64,000 nt of DNA from Bacteroidales bacterium (GCA_023228145.1 JALOBU010000002.1:1-64000), one strand, 5' to 3'; shown: positions 26,015 to 36,168, counted from the stretch's first letter. Numbers and translations are program-made. The notes: generated from the sequence alone by a model not told the origin.

Positions 26015-29000
26015 TTAGCGGATTAAAGTAACATTTCCGCTTTTTTTAAAGAATGTTTCATTGTGGCAACGGGCACTTAAATAATATACAAAAACAGCCG
26101 GATCACAAGGTTTCCCTTTATATCTTCCATCCCACCCTTCGTCAACATTTTGTGTTTCAAAAACTTTCTCGCCCCAACGGTCATATACCATAAAATTCAT
26201 CTCTGTCATCATCTTGCTTCTAACATAAAGTACATCATTTTTACCATCGCCATCAGGCGTAAAAGCATTGGGAACATAAATATATGGTTCATCACAAATA
26301 ACCTCCAGAACAAATATTTTTAATGTGTCGGTATAGGTACATCCATAAGGGTCAGTTATTGTGAGATAATAAGTTGTTGTTTGTTGAGGACTGGCAACAG
26401 GGTTGGCTATCAATGGGTTATCTAACCCATCAGCAGGGTACCATGAATAATTACAACCCGGAATACTTGTCGCATGTAAACCTGTTGACTGCCCCTGAAA
26501 TATGGTATCTTTGTCTGAATACACTTCGATACCAGTAAAAACATAATCCAGTACAATATTAAACCCGGCGCTGATGTAACATAGTCTGGAATCAGTTACA
26601 GTCACATTATATGTTCCTTCACATAAAGATGTAAGTGGATTGGAAGTTTGTGCATTATCCCAATAATAGGAATATGGAGGTGTCCCACCATTGATTGTTA
26701 GTTGAATATAGCCAACACAAGCTTCCACGCAGGGAATGTTCATTGACTCGGAAATTTGTATAAGCGGGTCAGGTTCCGGCAGGCTAATTGATGAAATTGA
26801 AATACAGCCTGTATTGTCTGTAACTGTTACTGAATAATTACCTGCGCAAAGGTTATATATGGTATCATTACCTGAACCGGTATTCCATAAATATGTAAAT
26901 GGAAAATTCCCGGAATTAACAAAAACAGAAACCTGCCCGTCACAAGAATCGTAACAGGAAGGCGTTACATAATGAAGAGAATCAATAACAACAACAAAAT
27001 CAACATATACGCTGTCAGTCAGGGTACAATGTCCATTACCTACCATTATATAAAAGTAACCAGGGCTCGTAATAGTTGTTGTCATGCTTGGGTTAAACGA
27101 TGGAGAATTCAACCAGTCGGTAAACTGATTATTTGATGACCAATGAAAATAATTTGCCTGATGTTCAGTGTTTGCAGTAAGAGTTATAATACCACTGCAG
27201 GAAAAAGCACTATCCGTTGGGTAAGGGTCCATATCAAATACGTCAACTATTTGCCGAAGTGTATCTGTACAAACACCGTTTGAAACAAGTAAGGTGTACG
27301 TTGTGGTAACAATTGGGTTGGCTAAAGGGTTACATATAGTGCTATTAGTCAGATAAGTTGCCGGAATCCATTGAAAAGTAACTGTAGGGTCTCCTACAGG
27401 TAAAATGCCAATCTGAACCGCATCGCCGATACAAATATATTTTGTAGGTAATGTGTCACTGGTGTTTGAGAGTACAACCACCTGTTTAATTATAGAATCA
27501 GAAAAGTTACATGTTCCTGTGTCGGAAACCAATAAAGTAACATCATATACACCGGAATTAAGATACACATGGCTGGGATTGCAGTTGGAAGAGTTTGTTC
27601 CGTCACCAAAATCCCAGTAACAAACCATTCCCTGCCCGCCTGTATGTGAAATATTATCAAAAGTAACGGAACCTGGAGCGCAAATTACAGGAGGTATCAC
27701 AAAATCGGCTACAACCAGAGGCAGCATAAAATCATATTTAAACACGCCATTGTTACAATTGCTGCTATTATTGGTATTTGACCAAGCCTCGGGAGTAGTT
27801 GGAAAATCGTCGTGGTTTCCACAACCAGCACAGACAGATTGGTAAATTTTCCCATTCTTATCAAAGCGACTGGTTCCGCCGTCAACATGTTCATTTGATA
27901 ATGGGCCTCCAAAAAAAGTTGCATAAGTCAGAGCAGAAGCATCATCTTCCATGACCATAAGATAATAATCGCTATTGTCAGTTGTTGTTTGAAAAGCATC
28001 ATATGTAATTGGGAGCCCTGAAGTCCCGCCAAAACCGTTTACAGCTCCGCCCCAACCCGATAAATATATTTTATCGCAAACATCAACCAGAAATGCTGTC
28101 GGTGAAATATCAGGGCCTCCGTTGCCCGTGCCAAATGCCGTGGACCATATTAATGAATCCAATTCTGCACTCATTTTACTGATAAACTGCCCTCCGTTAA
28201 GAATATACCACTGAACATTATTAATATAATAACTGCCAGCAGCTGCAGTTTGCCCAAGTGCATAAATATTTCCGTGATGGTCATTTTCTATCAGGTAAAC
28301 CTGGTCATAAGCACCTGAGCCATAATAAGTGGAATGCAAAATCTGGCTGCCGGTTTTATCAATATGAGTGATAAAACCATCAGCATTACCTCCGGGTTGT
28401 GTTGTGTACAATACACCAGATGTAACGGAAAAATTTGATGATGTTGTTCCTCCCCCGACATAGATATCCTGATTGTTATCAATCACAATACTGTATATAG
28501 CATCATTAGCAGAACCGCCAAGGTAGGAACACCAGTGCAGACTGGATAAATGACTGTCAAATTTAGCAATAAATCCATCCTGGGCACCTCCTCCGTAATT
28601 CGGCTGAAATGTACCTGATGTTCCGGGTAAATCGTTTGACTGTGTAGTTGCTACTATATAAATATTATCATTTACATCTATCATGATTTCACCTCTTACA
28701 TCGTCAGCGTAATTATTTCTCAGGGGTGCTTGAGTATTAAGTCCATCGTTGCCTGAACCACCAAAAAATGTAGATGCCAGCAATGCCGTTCCGATACTAT
28801 TAAATTTGGTTACCACAACATCTGACCCTGTATAATTCAGGACGTATGTCAATGTATAGGAAGTTCCACCATTAAATGTCTGGTCGAAAGCATCAGATGA
28901 TACGGGATAGTTAGCAGAAGATGTTGTCCCCATAACACAAAGGTTATTATAACTATCAACAATCAGGCTATTTGGGACTTCAGTGCCCGAGCCTCCAAGG

Positions 29001-30058
29001 TAGGTTGAGTAAATCATAAAATGCCCGGAAGTGTCGTATTTTGAGATAGCTATATCACAAGAGGCGCCACCAAAATATGTCTGATATGCTCCTGTCGTTG
29101 TAGGATAACCCAGAGCAAAAACATTCCCACCTGCATATAAAAAACCAAGTGCATCATAAGTTGCAGTATATCCCCAGTTATCAGCCAGTGAGCCTGAATA
29201 CGTTGAAAAAATTAGTAATGGATCTATAACCAGGGTTTCATTTTTATCATATTCACCAAGTTTGAAATGAACTTTATTTTGTTTAAGATCATACGAGCAC
29301 TTAATCTTTTGCTGTTCGTTATTATTAGAAATCTGATATGCATAAGGTTCAAGCTCAGTTATTTTATTCACAGTAGTTTTGATAAGCAGATTTCCATCTT
29401 TCAAAAACATTGCAGAAACTCCTTCGTATTCAAAACGGACATCAGAAAGATTGGCCCCGGGATGAAGTATTAATTCGTATTTAAGTTGGTTATTTCTGGA
29501 ATAAACTCTTAAGTCAATATTTCTGTATATCTCCAGATAAGTAACTTCATCATATTTTCTTACTTCCGTTGCCCATTTTGAGGGGTCATTACCAATATAA
29601 TAATTTTGATAATCGGCAGAAGGTTCTGATTTTTCAATATCACAATGAGTGTTGCCATTTACAAAATGAATTTTATAAGCATGAGCATCAATGGAAGTAA
29701 CCGGTAAATCAGAAAGCCCCTTTTTTTCATCTTTGTTAAGATATTTAAAGCCCATCATTTTACGGTATGCTTCCATGTCAATGAAATTAAAAGTAATGCC
29801 ATCTTTTTCAAGATACATTTCGCCGCCCGCAATAAATGCTTTAAACATTATATTAGGTTCCCACTGATTTTTATTTTCAATCAGCTGAAATTTGGAAATG
29901 TTTAAACTATCATTATGATGCGCATATAATTTATGCGAAGCCAGAAATATATAAAAGGCAAGGGCAAATATTTCAATGTATAATTTCCTATCGGATTTCA
30001 ACTCGAAAAATTTTAATAAAGGTATAGCAAATTTAACAAAAAAATTAGAATCATTCAA
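26015..30058 (-). CDS. Large secreted protein: SBBP repeats, PKD, SprB-like repeats, T9SS type B domain
   Basis: A 1347-residue protein with an N-terminal hydrophobic export segment (~28-46). Then comes a DUF7948-like domain (FQLIENKNQWEPNIMFKA, GGEMYLEKDGITFNF, LVIDPLLIFSTYSGS) that precedes SBBP beta-propeller repeats (IYSTYLGGSGTEVPNSL, DVVVTKFNSIG, FIAKFDSHLSSLHWCSYLGG). A PKD domain follows (MVCYWDFGDGTNSSNCNPSHVYLNSG split over ~780-860), then two SprB-like repeats (YVTPSCYDSCDGQVSV, PFTYLWNTGSGNDTI, GNYSVTVTDNTGC) and a gliding-motility-type (type B) sorting domain (YVPNAFTPDGDGKNDVLYV, YDRWGEKVFET, FVYYLSARC). It is likely a surface adhesin or matrix protein. Confidence 0.85.
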   Translation of the reverse strand: MNDSNFFVKFAIPLLKFFELKSDRKLYIEIFALAFYIFLASHKLYAHHNDSLNISKFQLIENKNQWEPNIMFKAFIAGGEMYLEKDGITFNFIDMEAYRKMMGFKYLNKDEKKGLSDLPVTSIDAHAYKIHFVNGNTHCDIEKSEPSADYQNYYIGNDPSKWATEVRKYDEVTYLEIYRNIDLRVYSRNNQLKYELILHPGANLSDVRFEYEGVSAMFLKDGNLLIKTTVNKITELEPYAYQISNNNEQQKIKCSYDLKQNKVHFKLGEYDKNETLVIDPLLIFSTYSGSLADNWGYTATYDALGFLYAGGNVFALGYPTTTGAYQTYFGGASCDIAISKYDTSGHFMIYSTYLGGSGTEVPNSLIVDSYNNLCVMGTTSSANYPVSSDAFDQTFNGGTSYTLTYVLNYTGSDVVVTKFNSIGTALLASTFFGGSGNDGLNTQAPLRNNYADDVRGEIMIDVNDNIYIVATTQSNDLPGTSGTFQPNYGGGAQDGFIAKFDSHLSSLHWCSYLGGSANDAIYSIVIDNNQDIYVGGGTTSSNFSVTSGVLYTTQPGGNADGFITHIDKTGSQILHSTYYGSGAYDQVYLIENDHHGNIYALGQTAAAGSYYINNVQWYILNGGQFISKMSAELDSLIWSTAFGTGNGGPDISPTAFLVDVCDKIYLSGWGGAVNGFGGTSGLPITYDAFQTTTDNSDYYLMVMEDDASALTYATFFGGPLSNEHVDGGTSRFDKNGKIYQSVCAGCGNHDDFPTTPEAWSNTNNSSNCNNGVFKYDFMLPLVVADFVIPPVICAPGSVTFDNISHTGGQGMVCYWDFGDGTNSSNCNPSHVYLNSGVYDVTLLVSDTGTCNFSDSIIKQVVVLSNTSDTLPTKYICIGDAVQIGILPVGDPTVTFQWIPATYLTNSTICNPLANPIVTTTYTLLVSNGVCTDTLRQIVDVFDMDPYPTDSAFSCSGIITLTANTEHQANYFHWSSNNQFTDWLNSPSFNPSMTTTITSPGYFYIMVGNGHCTLTDSVYVDFVVVIDSLHYVTPSCYDSCDGQVSVFVNSGNFPFTYLWNTGSGNDTIYNLCAGNYSVTVTDNTGCISISSISLPEPDPLIQISESMNIPCVEACVGYIQLTINGGTPPYSYYWDNAQTSNPLTSLCEGTYNVTVTDSRLCYISAGFNIVLDYVFTGIEVYSDKDTIFQGQSTGLHATSIPGCNYSWYPADGLDNPLIANPVASPQQTTTYYLTITDPYGCTYTDTLKIFVLEVICDEPYIYVPNAFTPDGDGKNDVLYVRSKMMTEMNFMVYDRWGEKVFETQNVDEGWDGRYKGKPCDPAVFVYYLSARCHNETFFKKSGNVTLIR
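26017..26047 (+). terminator. Probable intrinsic terminator after the second citF
   Basis: AGCGGA (26017-26022) pairs with TCCGCT (26036-26041), 13-base loop, then T6. It overlaps the last codons of the convergent gene ending at 26015. Confidence 0.5.
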
Positions 30059-30142
30059 ATTATCTGCTACAATATAGGTTATAACGAATTTTAAACAAAA
30101 AGTACTTGTATGTGAGTTACTAATAACAAATTAATTAATCCT

Positions 30143-30901
30143 TTACTCTTCATGATTCATAAATCCCTGTTTTTCTATTACATGAAGAAAACTCTTCGAA
30201 AAATAAACATTATCCTTCTTAGTATAACGCTTTTGGGTAAATATCTGAGCCAGTGTCTCAAGTTTATTTTCTTCAAGGAGGCTTTTTGTCATGGGAAGAG
30301 ATTCTTTCTCCCGGTATATTGTATCAATCTTTTCTGAACTATATGAGTGGTAAGTTTCTTCATGCACTACTGCTTGATATGGCAGGCGGTCGGTTAATTC
30401 CGGGCTTTCATCAGGATAGCCAAGCACTAAAGTTGTAACAGGTACTACACCTGTTGGGCAATTAAAAAAATCAATCAATTTATCTGCATTATAAGTTGTT
30501 GTCCCTAAATAACAAATTCCCAATCCATGTGCTTCAGCAGCAATGGCAACATTTTGTGCGGCAAGCAAAGCATCAATGGCTGCAGTCATAAAAGATAAAA
30601 AATTGTCATATCCGGGTTCCGCTTTGCGTTGTCTGCACCATATATTAAAACGGTTGAAGTCGGCACAGAAAGTAAGCAATACCGGTGCCTGAAGCACCAT
30701 ATCCTGTTTAAAATGATATTCCCATAATTGTTTTTTCTTTTCTTGGTCTTTTGTAACAATAACACTATATACCTGCATATTGCCTGTAGTGGAAGCTCTG
30801 AAACCCGCTTCAAGTATCTCTTTTAATATTGCATTTTCTATAGGGTGATTTTTATATTTGCGAATGGTGCGATGATTCATTATAGTACTAATCGTTTCCA
30901 T
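30143..30901 (-). CDS. Nitroreductase family protein (flavin-dependent)
   Basis: A protein of about 252 residues. METISTIMNHRTIRKYKNHPI is the nitroreductase N-terminal motif (R-S/T-x-R-x-Y), followed by ILEAGFRASTTGNMQVYSVIV, QNVAIAAEAHGLGICYLG and VTTLVLGYPDE. These are FMN and NAD(P)H site features of NfsA/FRP-like enzymes. It probably reduces quinones or nitro compounds in the cytoplasm. The start is placed at 30901, one base after the stop of the upstream alkylation-repair gene; the frame extends further but into that gene. Confidence 0.85.
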   Translation of the reverse strand: METISTIMNHRTIRKYKNHPIENAILKEILEAGFRASTTGNMQVYSVIVTKDQEKKKQLWEYHFKQDMVLQAPVLLTFCADFNRFNIWCRQRKAEPGYDNFLSFMTAAIDALLAAQNVAIAAEAHGLGICYLGTTTYNADKLIDFFNCPTGVVPVTTLVLGYPDESPELTDRLPYQAVVHEETYHSYSSEKIDTIYREKESLPMTKSLLEENKLETLAQIFTQKRYTKKDNVYFSKSFLHVIEKQGFMNHEE

Positions 30902-30902
30902 A

Positions 30903-31595
30903 TTATTTTGCTTTTTTATTTTTAATTCTATCAATGATTTTTTCGTTTGTAAGTTCTTTATAAGCGTCTCTGCCAATCCATCTTGCTGTTTTATCAGGTG
31001 AATTCATGAGTTCGTTTGCCAGTTTAACAGCATTAGCATGCAGTTCCATGTTTCTTTTTCCAATTTGTCTCAGAGCCCAGTTAACAGCTTTTCTGACAAA
31101 ATTCCTGTTATCATCCGACCGGGAACCTATCACAGGTAAGAAAGATAAAAAAATGTCATCATTCGCATTTTTATGATGCACGGCCAGACAAGCCATCATG
31201 GCAAATCCTGCCCTTCTCACAAATTCCTCATCGCAGACGGTCCACTCATATATTTTTTTTAGAACGTAAGGCGTATCAATAAAAACTTCATTGCAGCACT
31301 GGTCACAAATATCCCATGAATCAAAATCATGACACCATGTTTCCATTTGCTGTTCCGTAACTTCTTTATAATCTTCAATAAAACACGCCAGCATTCTGGC
31401 CTCATGATAACCGCTTTGCCATAAGGATAATGCCAGTTCATGGTCTTTTTTATAATCACGTGCCATCTGCCTGAGAACAGGCAATGAAATACCAAATGCT
31501 TTTTCGGTTTGAATACCAAAATGAGCCATGCCTTTAAGATTCTCAGGGCTTCCCAAAACTCGGAGTTTTTCTATAATCTGTTCAGCTTTTGTCAT
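30903..31595 (-). CDS. DNA alkylation repair protein (AlkD-like, HEAT repeats)
   Basis: A 230-residue helical-repeat protein: FGIQTEKAFGISLPVLRQMARDYKKDHELALSLWQSGYHEAR, the DSWDICDQCC segment, and NFVRKAVNWALRQIGKRN. These are features of the AlkD family of DNA glycosylases, which remove alkylated purines without base flipping. Its ATG shares a base with the stop of the upstream propeller gene (TAATG), so the genes are coupled. Confidence 0.85.
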   Translation of the reverse strand: MTKAEQIIEKLRVLGSPENLKGMAHFGIQTEKAFGISLPVLRQMARDYKKDHELALSLWQSGYHEARMLACFIEDYKEVTEQQMETWCHDFDSWDICDQCCNEVFIDTPYVLKKIYEWTVCDEEFVRRAGFAMMACLAVHHKNANDDIFLSFLPVIGSRSDDNRNFVRKAVNWALRQIGKRNMELHANAVKLANELMNSPDKTARWIGRDAYKELTNEKIIDRIKNKKAK

Positions 31596-32566
31596 TATTC
31601 AATCATTAATAATCCATCATTGGTAGCAAACCATTTATGATTTTTTGAATCAATCGCAACATGATTGACAAAATAACTCGGATTGCATGAGTTTGTAGGC
31701 ATGTATAATAGCCATTTTTCATCATTCCACTCCATTACACCTGAATTGGTCGCCATCCAGTAAATGCCTGAATTATCACAGCATATCCTATAATTCAAAA
31801 ACTTTGGTAGTTTGGAATTCTCAGGAGAGTAAATAGTCCATTTGGTTCCTTCAATCTTAATGAATCCGCTCCAAAATACTACCCAAATGATGCCTTTTTT
31901 ATCAACATAAATATAACTCACCTGGTTGTTCGGCAATAACGAGTTGGAGTTCTTATATATCGTCCAAAGCTTGCCGTCGAAACTTGCAAAACCATTATTT
32001 GTTGCTACCCATTTATTGTTTTTTTCATCAACAGCAACAGCATTCACCACATTATCCGGGAGTCCTTTTTCGTCAGCTTTGTAAACGGCCCAGTCAGTTC
32101 CATCAAACGATGCAAGCCCGTTGTCAGTGGCAAACCACATTACATCATTATTATCTTGAGCAATCGCGATGATGTGTACATCAGGCAAGAGACAATTTTC
32201 CGGTGTGTAATTATACCATGAGTTGTCATCATATTTATAAACTCCATGATAACGGCTACCTATCCATTTGTTATTATTATGGTCAACAAAAATCACTGTA
32301 ACAAAGCTGTCCCGGATAGCAGAATTCGTTGAATCATAAATTTTAAACCCGTTACCGTCATAAAACACCAGATCTCCTCCGTAAAAACAATCGCCTGTCG
32401 CGAGCCATAAGTTATCATTGTGGTCAACAGTAAGGGTTTTAATAATTATATCGGGAAGGTCAGAATTGATTGTATCAAATACCCTGCAATTAAATCCTGG
32501 GGTTTGTGCGTGGGTTTGAAGAACAAAAAATGACACAAGCAATATTAGGAAAAACAACTTTTTCAT
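31595..32566 (-). CDS. Secreted two-component-regulator-type propeller (Reg_prop) protein
   Basis: A 323-residue protein with a signal peptide (LFFLILLVSFFVLQTHAQ). The mature part repeats NNKWIGSRYHGVYKYDDNSWYNYTPEN-like units about six times (DGTDWAVYKADEKGLPDNVV, DGKLWTIYKNSNSLLPNN, WIVFWSGFIKIEGTKW). This is the Reg_prop propeller that forms the sensor part of hybrid two-component systems. Here it is freestanding: no kinase or DNA-binding part, and no T9SS domain. It lies between gldB (4-base overlap upstream) and the alkylation repair gene. Confidence 0.8.
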   Translation of the reverse strand: MKKLFFLILLVSFFVLQTHAQTPGFNCRVFDTINSDLPDIIIKTLTVDHNDNLWLATGDCFYGGDLVFYDGNGFKIYDSTNSAIRDSFVTVIFVDHNNNKWIGSRYHGVYKYDDNSWYNYTPENCLLPDVHIIAIAQDNNDVMWFATDNGLASFDGTDWAVYKADEKGLPDNVVNAVAVDEKNNKWVATNNGFASFDGKLWTIYKNSNSLLPNNQVSYIYVDKKGIIWVVFWSGFIKIEGTKWTIYSPENSKLPKFLNYRICCDNSGIYWMATNSGVMEWNDEKWLLYMPTNSCNPSYFVNHVAIDSKNHKWFATNDGLLMIE

Positions 32567-33582
32567 GATAGTTTTTTTGGTTTGTACCCTGAAGCTTGTA
32601 AAATTTCCTGAGAATTATCCTTTTCAAAAAGTTGCTTCAGTGTTAGCTTTTTATTTTGTTTCATATATTCCCTGATTATCTGCCAGCCAATCCATGAACC
32701 AACTCGTGCAGGAGATTTTTTTGCAAAGGCCGTAGTGAAAGGCCCTGGAGTGAAAAATTTTCTAAATGAGCTCAAATCCTTACTGTACAGAAGGTTATTG
32801 TCAATGAAAAAAGCCCACATCCTGGCCTCATTCTCATAACACCATTCCAATTGTTTTTGCGAATATTTTACTTTAATAGAATCATCAGCAGCCGGCAATA
32901 ATGCATCAATAAAATAAAGTTTCCGTCCTTCATATATCATATAATCAAGACATGAGGCATCTTTCATCTCTTTATAAAAATGATATTCAGTGATAGCTTC
33001 AATACAATCCCTAACGATATATTCTTCCGACATAAATTTGCGAATGTACAGCGGCAAGCCTAATTCCTGATACAACTTATAGCCCGGTCCCAGATACATA
33101 TCCAACGCAATAACCAAAACACTATCAGAATAAATAACAGGGTTTTCGATGTCCATACCACAGATATAAGTATATACCCGTGGTATTTTTTTTTCAGGAA
33201 AATGACTTTTAAATATAGTAAATACTGCCGAAAGTTGTTTTTCAAGCGATGAAAGTTCAGGGAAATTTTTCTGGCATGTATTATAATTCTCTATCATCTG
33301 AAGGTCGTTAAGATATTCTTTTATTTGCCTGATATTTCCCGGGTCTGATAAGTCTCCGTTAAGAAAAAAACTGTATTCTGGTTGTATTCTTAGCAACTCT
33401 TCCTGAAGTTTACTTTTGTCAAGATTAAATAATGACTTTTCATAGCGGTTTATAGTTATCTGCACCGTAGTATCTTTCAAAACAACTTCTTTTTTATTTT
33501 CCTCATCGTTCCGATTACAAGTACACGAATAAAAAAAACCGGCTATTATTCCTATTAGTAAGAATGAGAATATGTGTTTCAT
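32563..33582 (-). CDS. gldB: Gliding motility lipoprotein GldB
   Basis: A 339-residue lipoprotein (AGFFYSC, Cys20) of the GldB family: VQITINRYEKSLFNLD near the N-terminus, PRVYTYICGMDIENPVIYSDSVLVIALDMYLG, GLPLYIRKFMSEEYIVRDCIEAI, and PGPFTTAFAKKSPARVGSWIGWQIIREYM near the end. GldB is required for gliding in Flavobacterium, and homologues are common in non-gliding Bacteroidota. In many genomes gldB sits near nadE, and the same is true here (nadE at 34463, across a PorT-like gene). Confidence 0.9.
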   Translation of the reverse strand: MKHIFSFLLIGIIAGFFYSCTCNRNDEENKKEVVLKDTTVQITINRYEKSLFNLDKSKLQEELLRIQPEYSFFLNGDLSDPGNIRQIKEYLNDLQMIENYNTCQKNFPELSSLEKQLSAVFTIFKSHFPEKKIPRVYTYICGMDIENPVIYSDSVLVIALDMYLGPGYKLYQELGLPLYIRKFMSEEYIVRDCIEAITEYHFYKEMKDASCLDYMIYEGRKLYFIDALLPAADDSIKVKYSQKQLEWCYENEARMWAFFIDNNLLYSKDLSSFRKFFTPGPFTTAFAKKSPARVGSWIGWQIIREYMKQNKKLTLKQLFEKDNSQEILQASGYKPKKLS

Positions 33583-33634
33583 ATTTCTGGAAAATTATTG
33601 CTAATTAATACAATTATCAACTGATGATTAATTA

Positions 33635-33642
33635 CAAAAATA
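33635..33642 (-). promoter_or_regulatory. -7 element for gldB and following genes
   Basis: TATTTTTG on the minus strand, about 52 bases from the gldB start, divergent from the element at 33676. Confidence 0.4.
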
Positions 33643-33675
33643 TTACTTTTGAAGGTAATTAAAAATTAATTGTAT

Positions 33676-33683
33676 TATATTTG
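33676..33683 (+). promoter_or_regulatory. -7 element for the PorT-like gene and nadE
   Basis: TATATTTG, 12 bases before the ATG at 33696; a TTTTG at 33647-33651 is the nearest -33 candidate but is further away than usual. Confidence 0.5.
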
Positions 33684-33695
33684 TAATAAAAACTT

Positions 33696-34439
33696 ATGAA
33701 GACTTCTTTAAAAACCCTGGTATTTAGTACAATAATCATATGTCTGGTTTTTTCAGTAAAAGCGCAGGACCGCAAGTTCAATTTCGGCATACATATTTCA
33801 CCGAACATCAGCTGGGTAAAGCCCGATGTTGACGGCGGGGAGGCATACAAATACGAGTCTGATGGTGCCAGGTTTCTGATGGGTTATGGTGCTGATTTCA
33901 ACTATTTCTTTATCCCTAACATTGCCCTGGGCACAGGAATTAATGTTGTTTATAACGGGGGAAGGATGAAGTACCCGACTACTTATACCATTAAAGACGG
34001 TGAAGGCGATTCGATAGGTACCGCACAATGTAATCTTTACAGAAAATATAAGTTGCAATACCTGGAGATCCCTCTTGTCCTTATCGGCAGCACCGGCGAC
34101 CTGATGGGAAATTTCTCCATTTATGCCAAGTTTGGGTTGGGTACATCCTTTCGCCTAAAAGCCCGTGCTGATGATGAATATGTTGACAAACTTTCGGAAG
34201 GCACCACCTATAAGGAAGAAAATGCAAACATCAGCAAAGATGTGAGTTTTTTTAAAGAATCGCTCATTATTGGCGTGGGAGGAACATACAAATTTAAAAA
34301 AATAATTTCCCTTAATTTCGGGCTGACATTTAACAGTGGCTTTACGGATATTCTTAAAGATTACAATGACCAGAAAACCGATCTGAAAGAGAATGCCAAA
34401 GCCAGTTATATGGACCTGTATGTCGGTGTCCTGTTTTAA
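33696..34439 (+). CDS. PorT-family outer-membrane beta-barrel protein
   Basis: A 247-residue protein with a signal peptide (STIIICLVFSVKAQ). Features of an eight-to-ten-strand barrel: FNFGIHISPNISWVKP, FLMGYGADFNYFFIPNIALGTGINVVYNGG, LQYLEIPLVLIGS, SIYAKFGLGTSFRLKA, SLNFGLTFNSGF, ending in YMDLYVGVLF. The YLEIPL strand and overall shape are typical of PorT/OMP_b-brl_2 proteins; PorT itself belongs to the T9SS. Whether this is the true T9SS PorT or a relative cannot be decided by eye. nadE follows by 23 bp. Confidence 0.8.
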   Translation: MKTSLKTLVFSTIIICLVFSVKAQDRKFNFGIHISPNISWVKPDVDGGEAYKYESDGARFLMGYGADFNYFFIPNIALGTGINVVYNGGRMKYPTTYTIKDGEGDSIGTAQCNLYRKYKLQYLEIPLVLIGSTGDLMGNFSIYAKFGLGTSFRLKARADDEYVDKLSEGTTYKEENANISKDVSFFKESLIIGVGGTYKFKKIISLNFGLTFNSGFTDILKDYNDQKTDLKENAKASYMDLYVGVLF

Positions 34440-34462
34440 TACCATTTACTAAAACATTTCCA

Positions 34463-36091
34463 ATGAAAATTGCTTTAGCTCAGCTTAATTTTCACATAGG
34501 AAATTTTGAGCTGAATACAAAAAAAATCCTTGATGCTATACGGAATGCCCGTTTACATAAGACGGATCTGATTGTTTTTCCCGAACTTGCTGTGTGTGGT
34601 TATCCTCCGCGCGATTTTCTTGATTATTCCTATTTTACTAAAGCCTGTTCAAATGCTTTGCAACACATCGCTAAAGAATGCATTGAAATTGCCGCCGTAG
34701 TAGGCTCACCTTCTGTTAACCCTGATGTTGAAGGAAAAAACCTGTTTAATTCCGCATTTTTTTTATCAGACGGGAAAATTAAATTTTCACAACATAAATC
34801 CCTCCTGCCCAATTACGATATATTTGACGAATACCGCTATTTTGAACCCAACAGGAAATTCGGCGTTGTTGAATATCAAGGAAAAAGCATCGCACTGACC
34901 ATTTGCGAAGACTTGTGGAACATCACTCCTGACCCGATGTACGTTATGAACCCTATGGAAGAACTCGATAAGCTTAAGCCGGATATTGTGATTAACATCG
35001 CCGCCTCACCTTTTTGTTATCAGCAACATGAACAACGCCTGCAAATTCTTTCAGACAATGTTCAAAAATACAAAATTCCTATTGTATATGTCAATCATGT
35101 TGGAGCACAAACCGAACTGATATTCGACGGAGGTTCATTTGCCATGAATACCCGGGGAGATGTTGTGTTGCAGTCCCCGTTTTTTGAAGAAAATATTGCA
35201 TACATTGACACGAATGATTTTGAAAAACCTGCCGTAACACAAGTTCAACAATCAAAAGCAGCGCTGATACATGATGCGCTGGTGTTGGGAATCAAAGACT
35301 ATTTTCTCAAAATGGGCTTTAAAAAAGCAATACTTGGGCTGTCGGGAGGAATAGATTCTGCTCTGGTTCTGGCATTGGCTGCCGAAGCGCTGGGCACGGA
35401 GAATGTGCTAGCTGTTCTGATGCCCTCGCAGTTTTCATCACAGCATTCGGTTGATGATGCCATGCAGCTGGTTAATAATCTTGGATGTAAATCCTATAAA
35501 ATAGCAATTGAAGAAGCGTACCAGGTTTTTAATAACTTACTCCAACCCGTTTTTAAAGGGCAAACTTTCGATGTAACGGAAGAAAATATCCAGGCACGTA
35601 TTCGCGCCATTCTTTTAATGGCTATCTCTAACAAGCACGGCTACATCCTTCTCAACACATCTAATAAAAGCGAAGCTGCCGTTGGCTATGGCACGCTATA
35701 TGGCGATATGTGCGGCGGACTTGCTGTGCTTGGTGATATTTATAAAACACAGGTTTACGAACTGGCATATTATATCAACCGAAACAAAGAAATTATTCCT
35801 GAAAATACCATTACAAAACCACCATCAGCAGAATTGAGGCCGGGACAGAAAGATTCCGACTCCCTTCCCGAATATGAAATACTTGATAAGATACTTTATC
35901 AATATATTGAAATGCAAGCAGGCCCGGATGAACTTATCAGCATGGGATTTGAAAAAGAAACGGTGCAAAAAACTTTAAAGCTGGTAAATACTAATGAGTA
36001 CAAACGCTACCAGTCGCCCCCCATACTCCGTGTTTCGCCCAAAGCTTTTGGCATGGGGCGCAGGATGCCGATAGTGGGGAAGTATTTTTAA
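34463..36091 (+). CDS. nadE: Glutamine-dependent NAD+ synthetase
   Basis: A 542-residue two-domain enzyme. An N-terminal nitrilase-type glutaminase has the triad E41 (FPELAV), K112 (QHKSLLPNY) and C148 (TICEDLW). The C-terminal synthetase has the ATP-pyrophosphatase loop SGGIDS (294-299) and NKSEAAVGYGTLYGD. It forms NAD+ from deamido-NAD+, ATP and glutamine in the cytoplasm. Nothing unusual in length or motifs. Confidence 0.97.
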   Translation: MKIALAQLNFHIGNFELNTKKILDAIRNARLHKTDLIVFPELAVCGYPPRDFLDYSYFTKACSNALQHIAKECIEIAAVVGSPSVNPDVEGKNLFNSAFFLSDGKIKFSQHKSLLPNYDIFDEYRYFEPNRKFGVVEYQGKSIALTICEDLWNITPDPMYVMNPMEELDKLKPDIVINIAASPFCYQQHEQRLQILSDNVQKYKIPIVYVNHVGAQTELIFDGGSFAMNTRGDVVLQSPFFEENIAYIDTNDFEKPAVTQVQQSKAALIHDALVLGIKDYFLKMGFKKAILGLSGGIDSALVLALAAEALGTENVLAVLMPSQFSSQHSVDDAMQLVNNLGCKSYKIAIEEAYQVFNNLLQPVFKGQTFDVTEENIQARIRAILLMAISNKHGYILLNTSNKSEAAVGYGTLYGDMCGGLAVLGDIYKTQVYELAYYINRNKEIIPENTITKPPSAELRPGQKDSDSLPEYEILDKILYQYIEMQAGPDELISMGFEKETVQKTLKLVNTNEYKRYQSPPILRVSPKAFGMGRRMPIVGKYF

Positions 36092-36143
36092 AAGTTTGAT
36101 GCTTAAAGGGAATCTTATTTCACTTTTTCTTATCAAAAAACAA

Positions 36144-36151
36144 TATCTTTG
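36144..36151 (+). promoter_or_regulatory. -7 element for purB
   Basis: TATCTTTG, 17 bases before the ATG at 36169. Confidence 0.45.
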
Positions 36152-36168
36152 TATATAAATCCAAAGTC

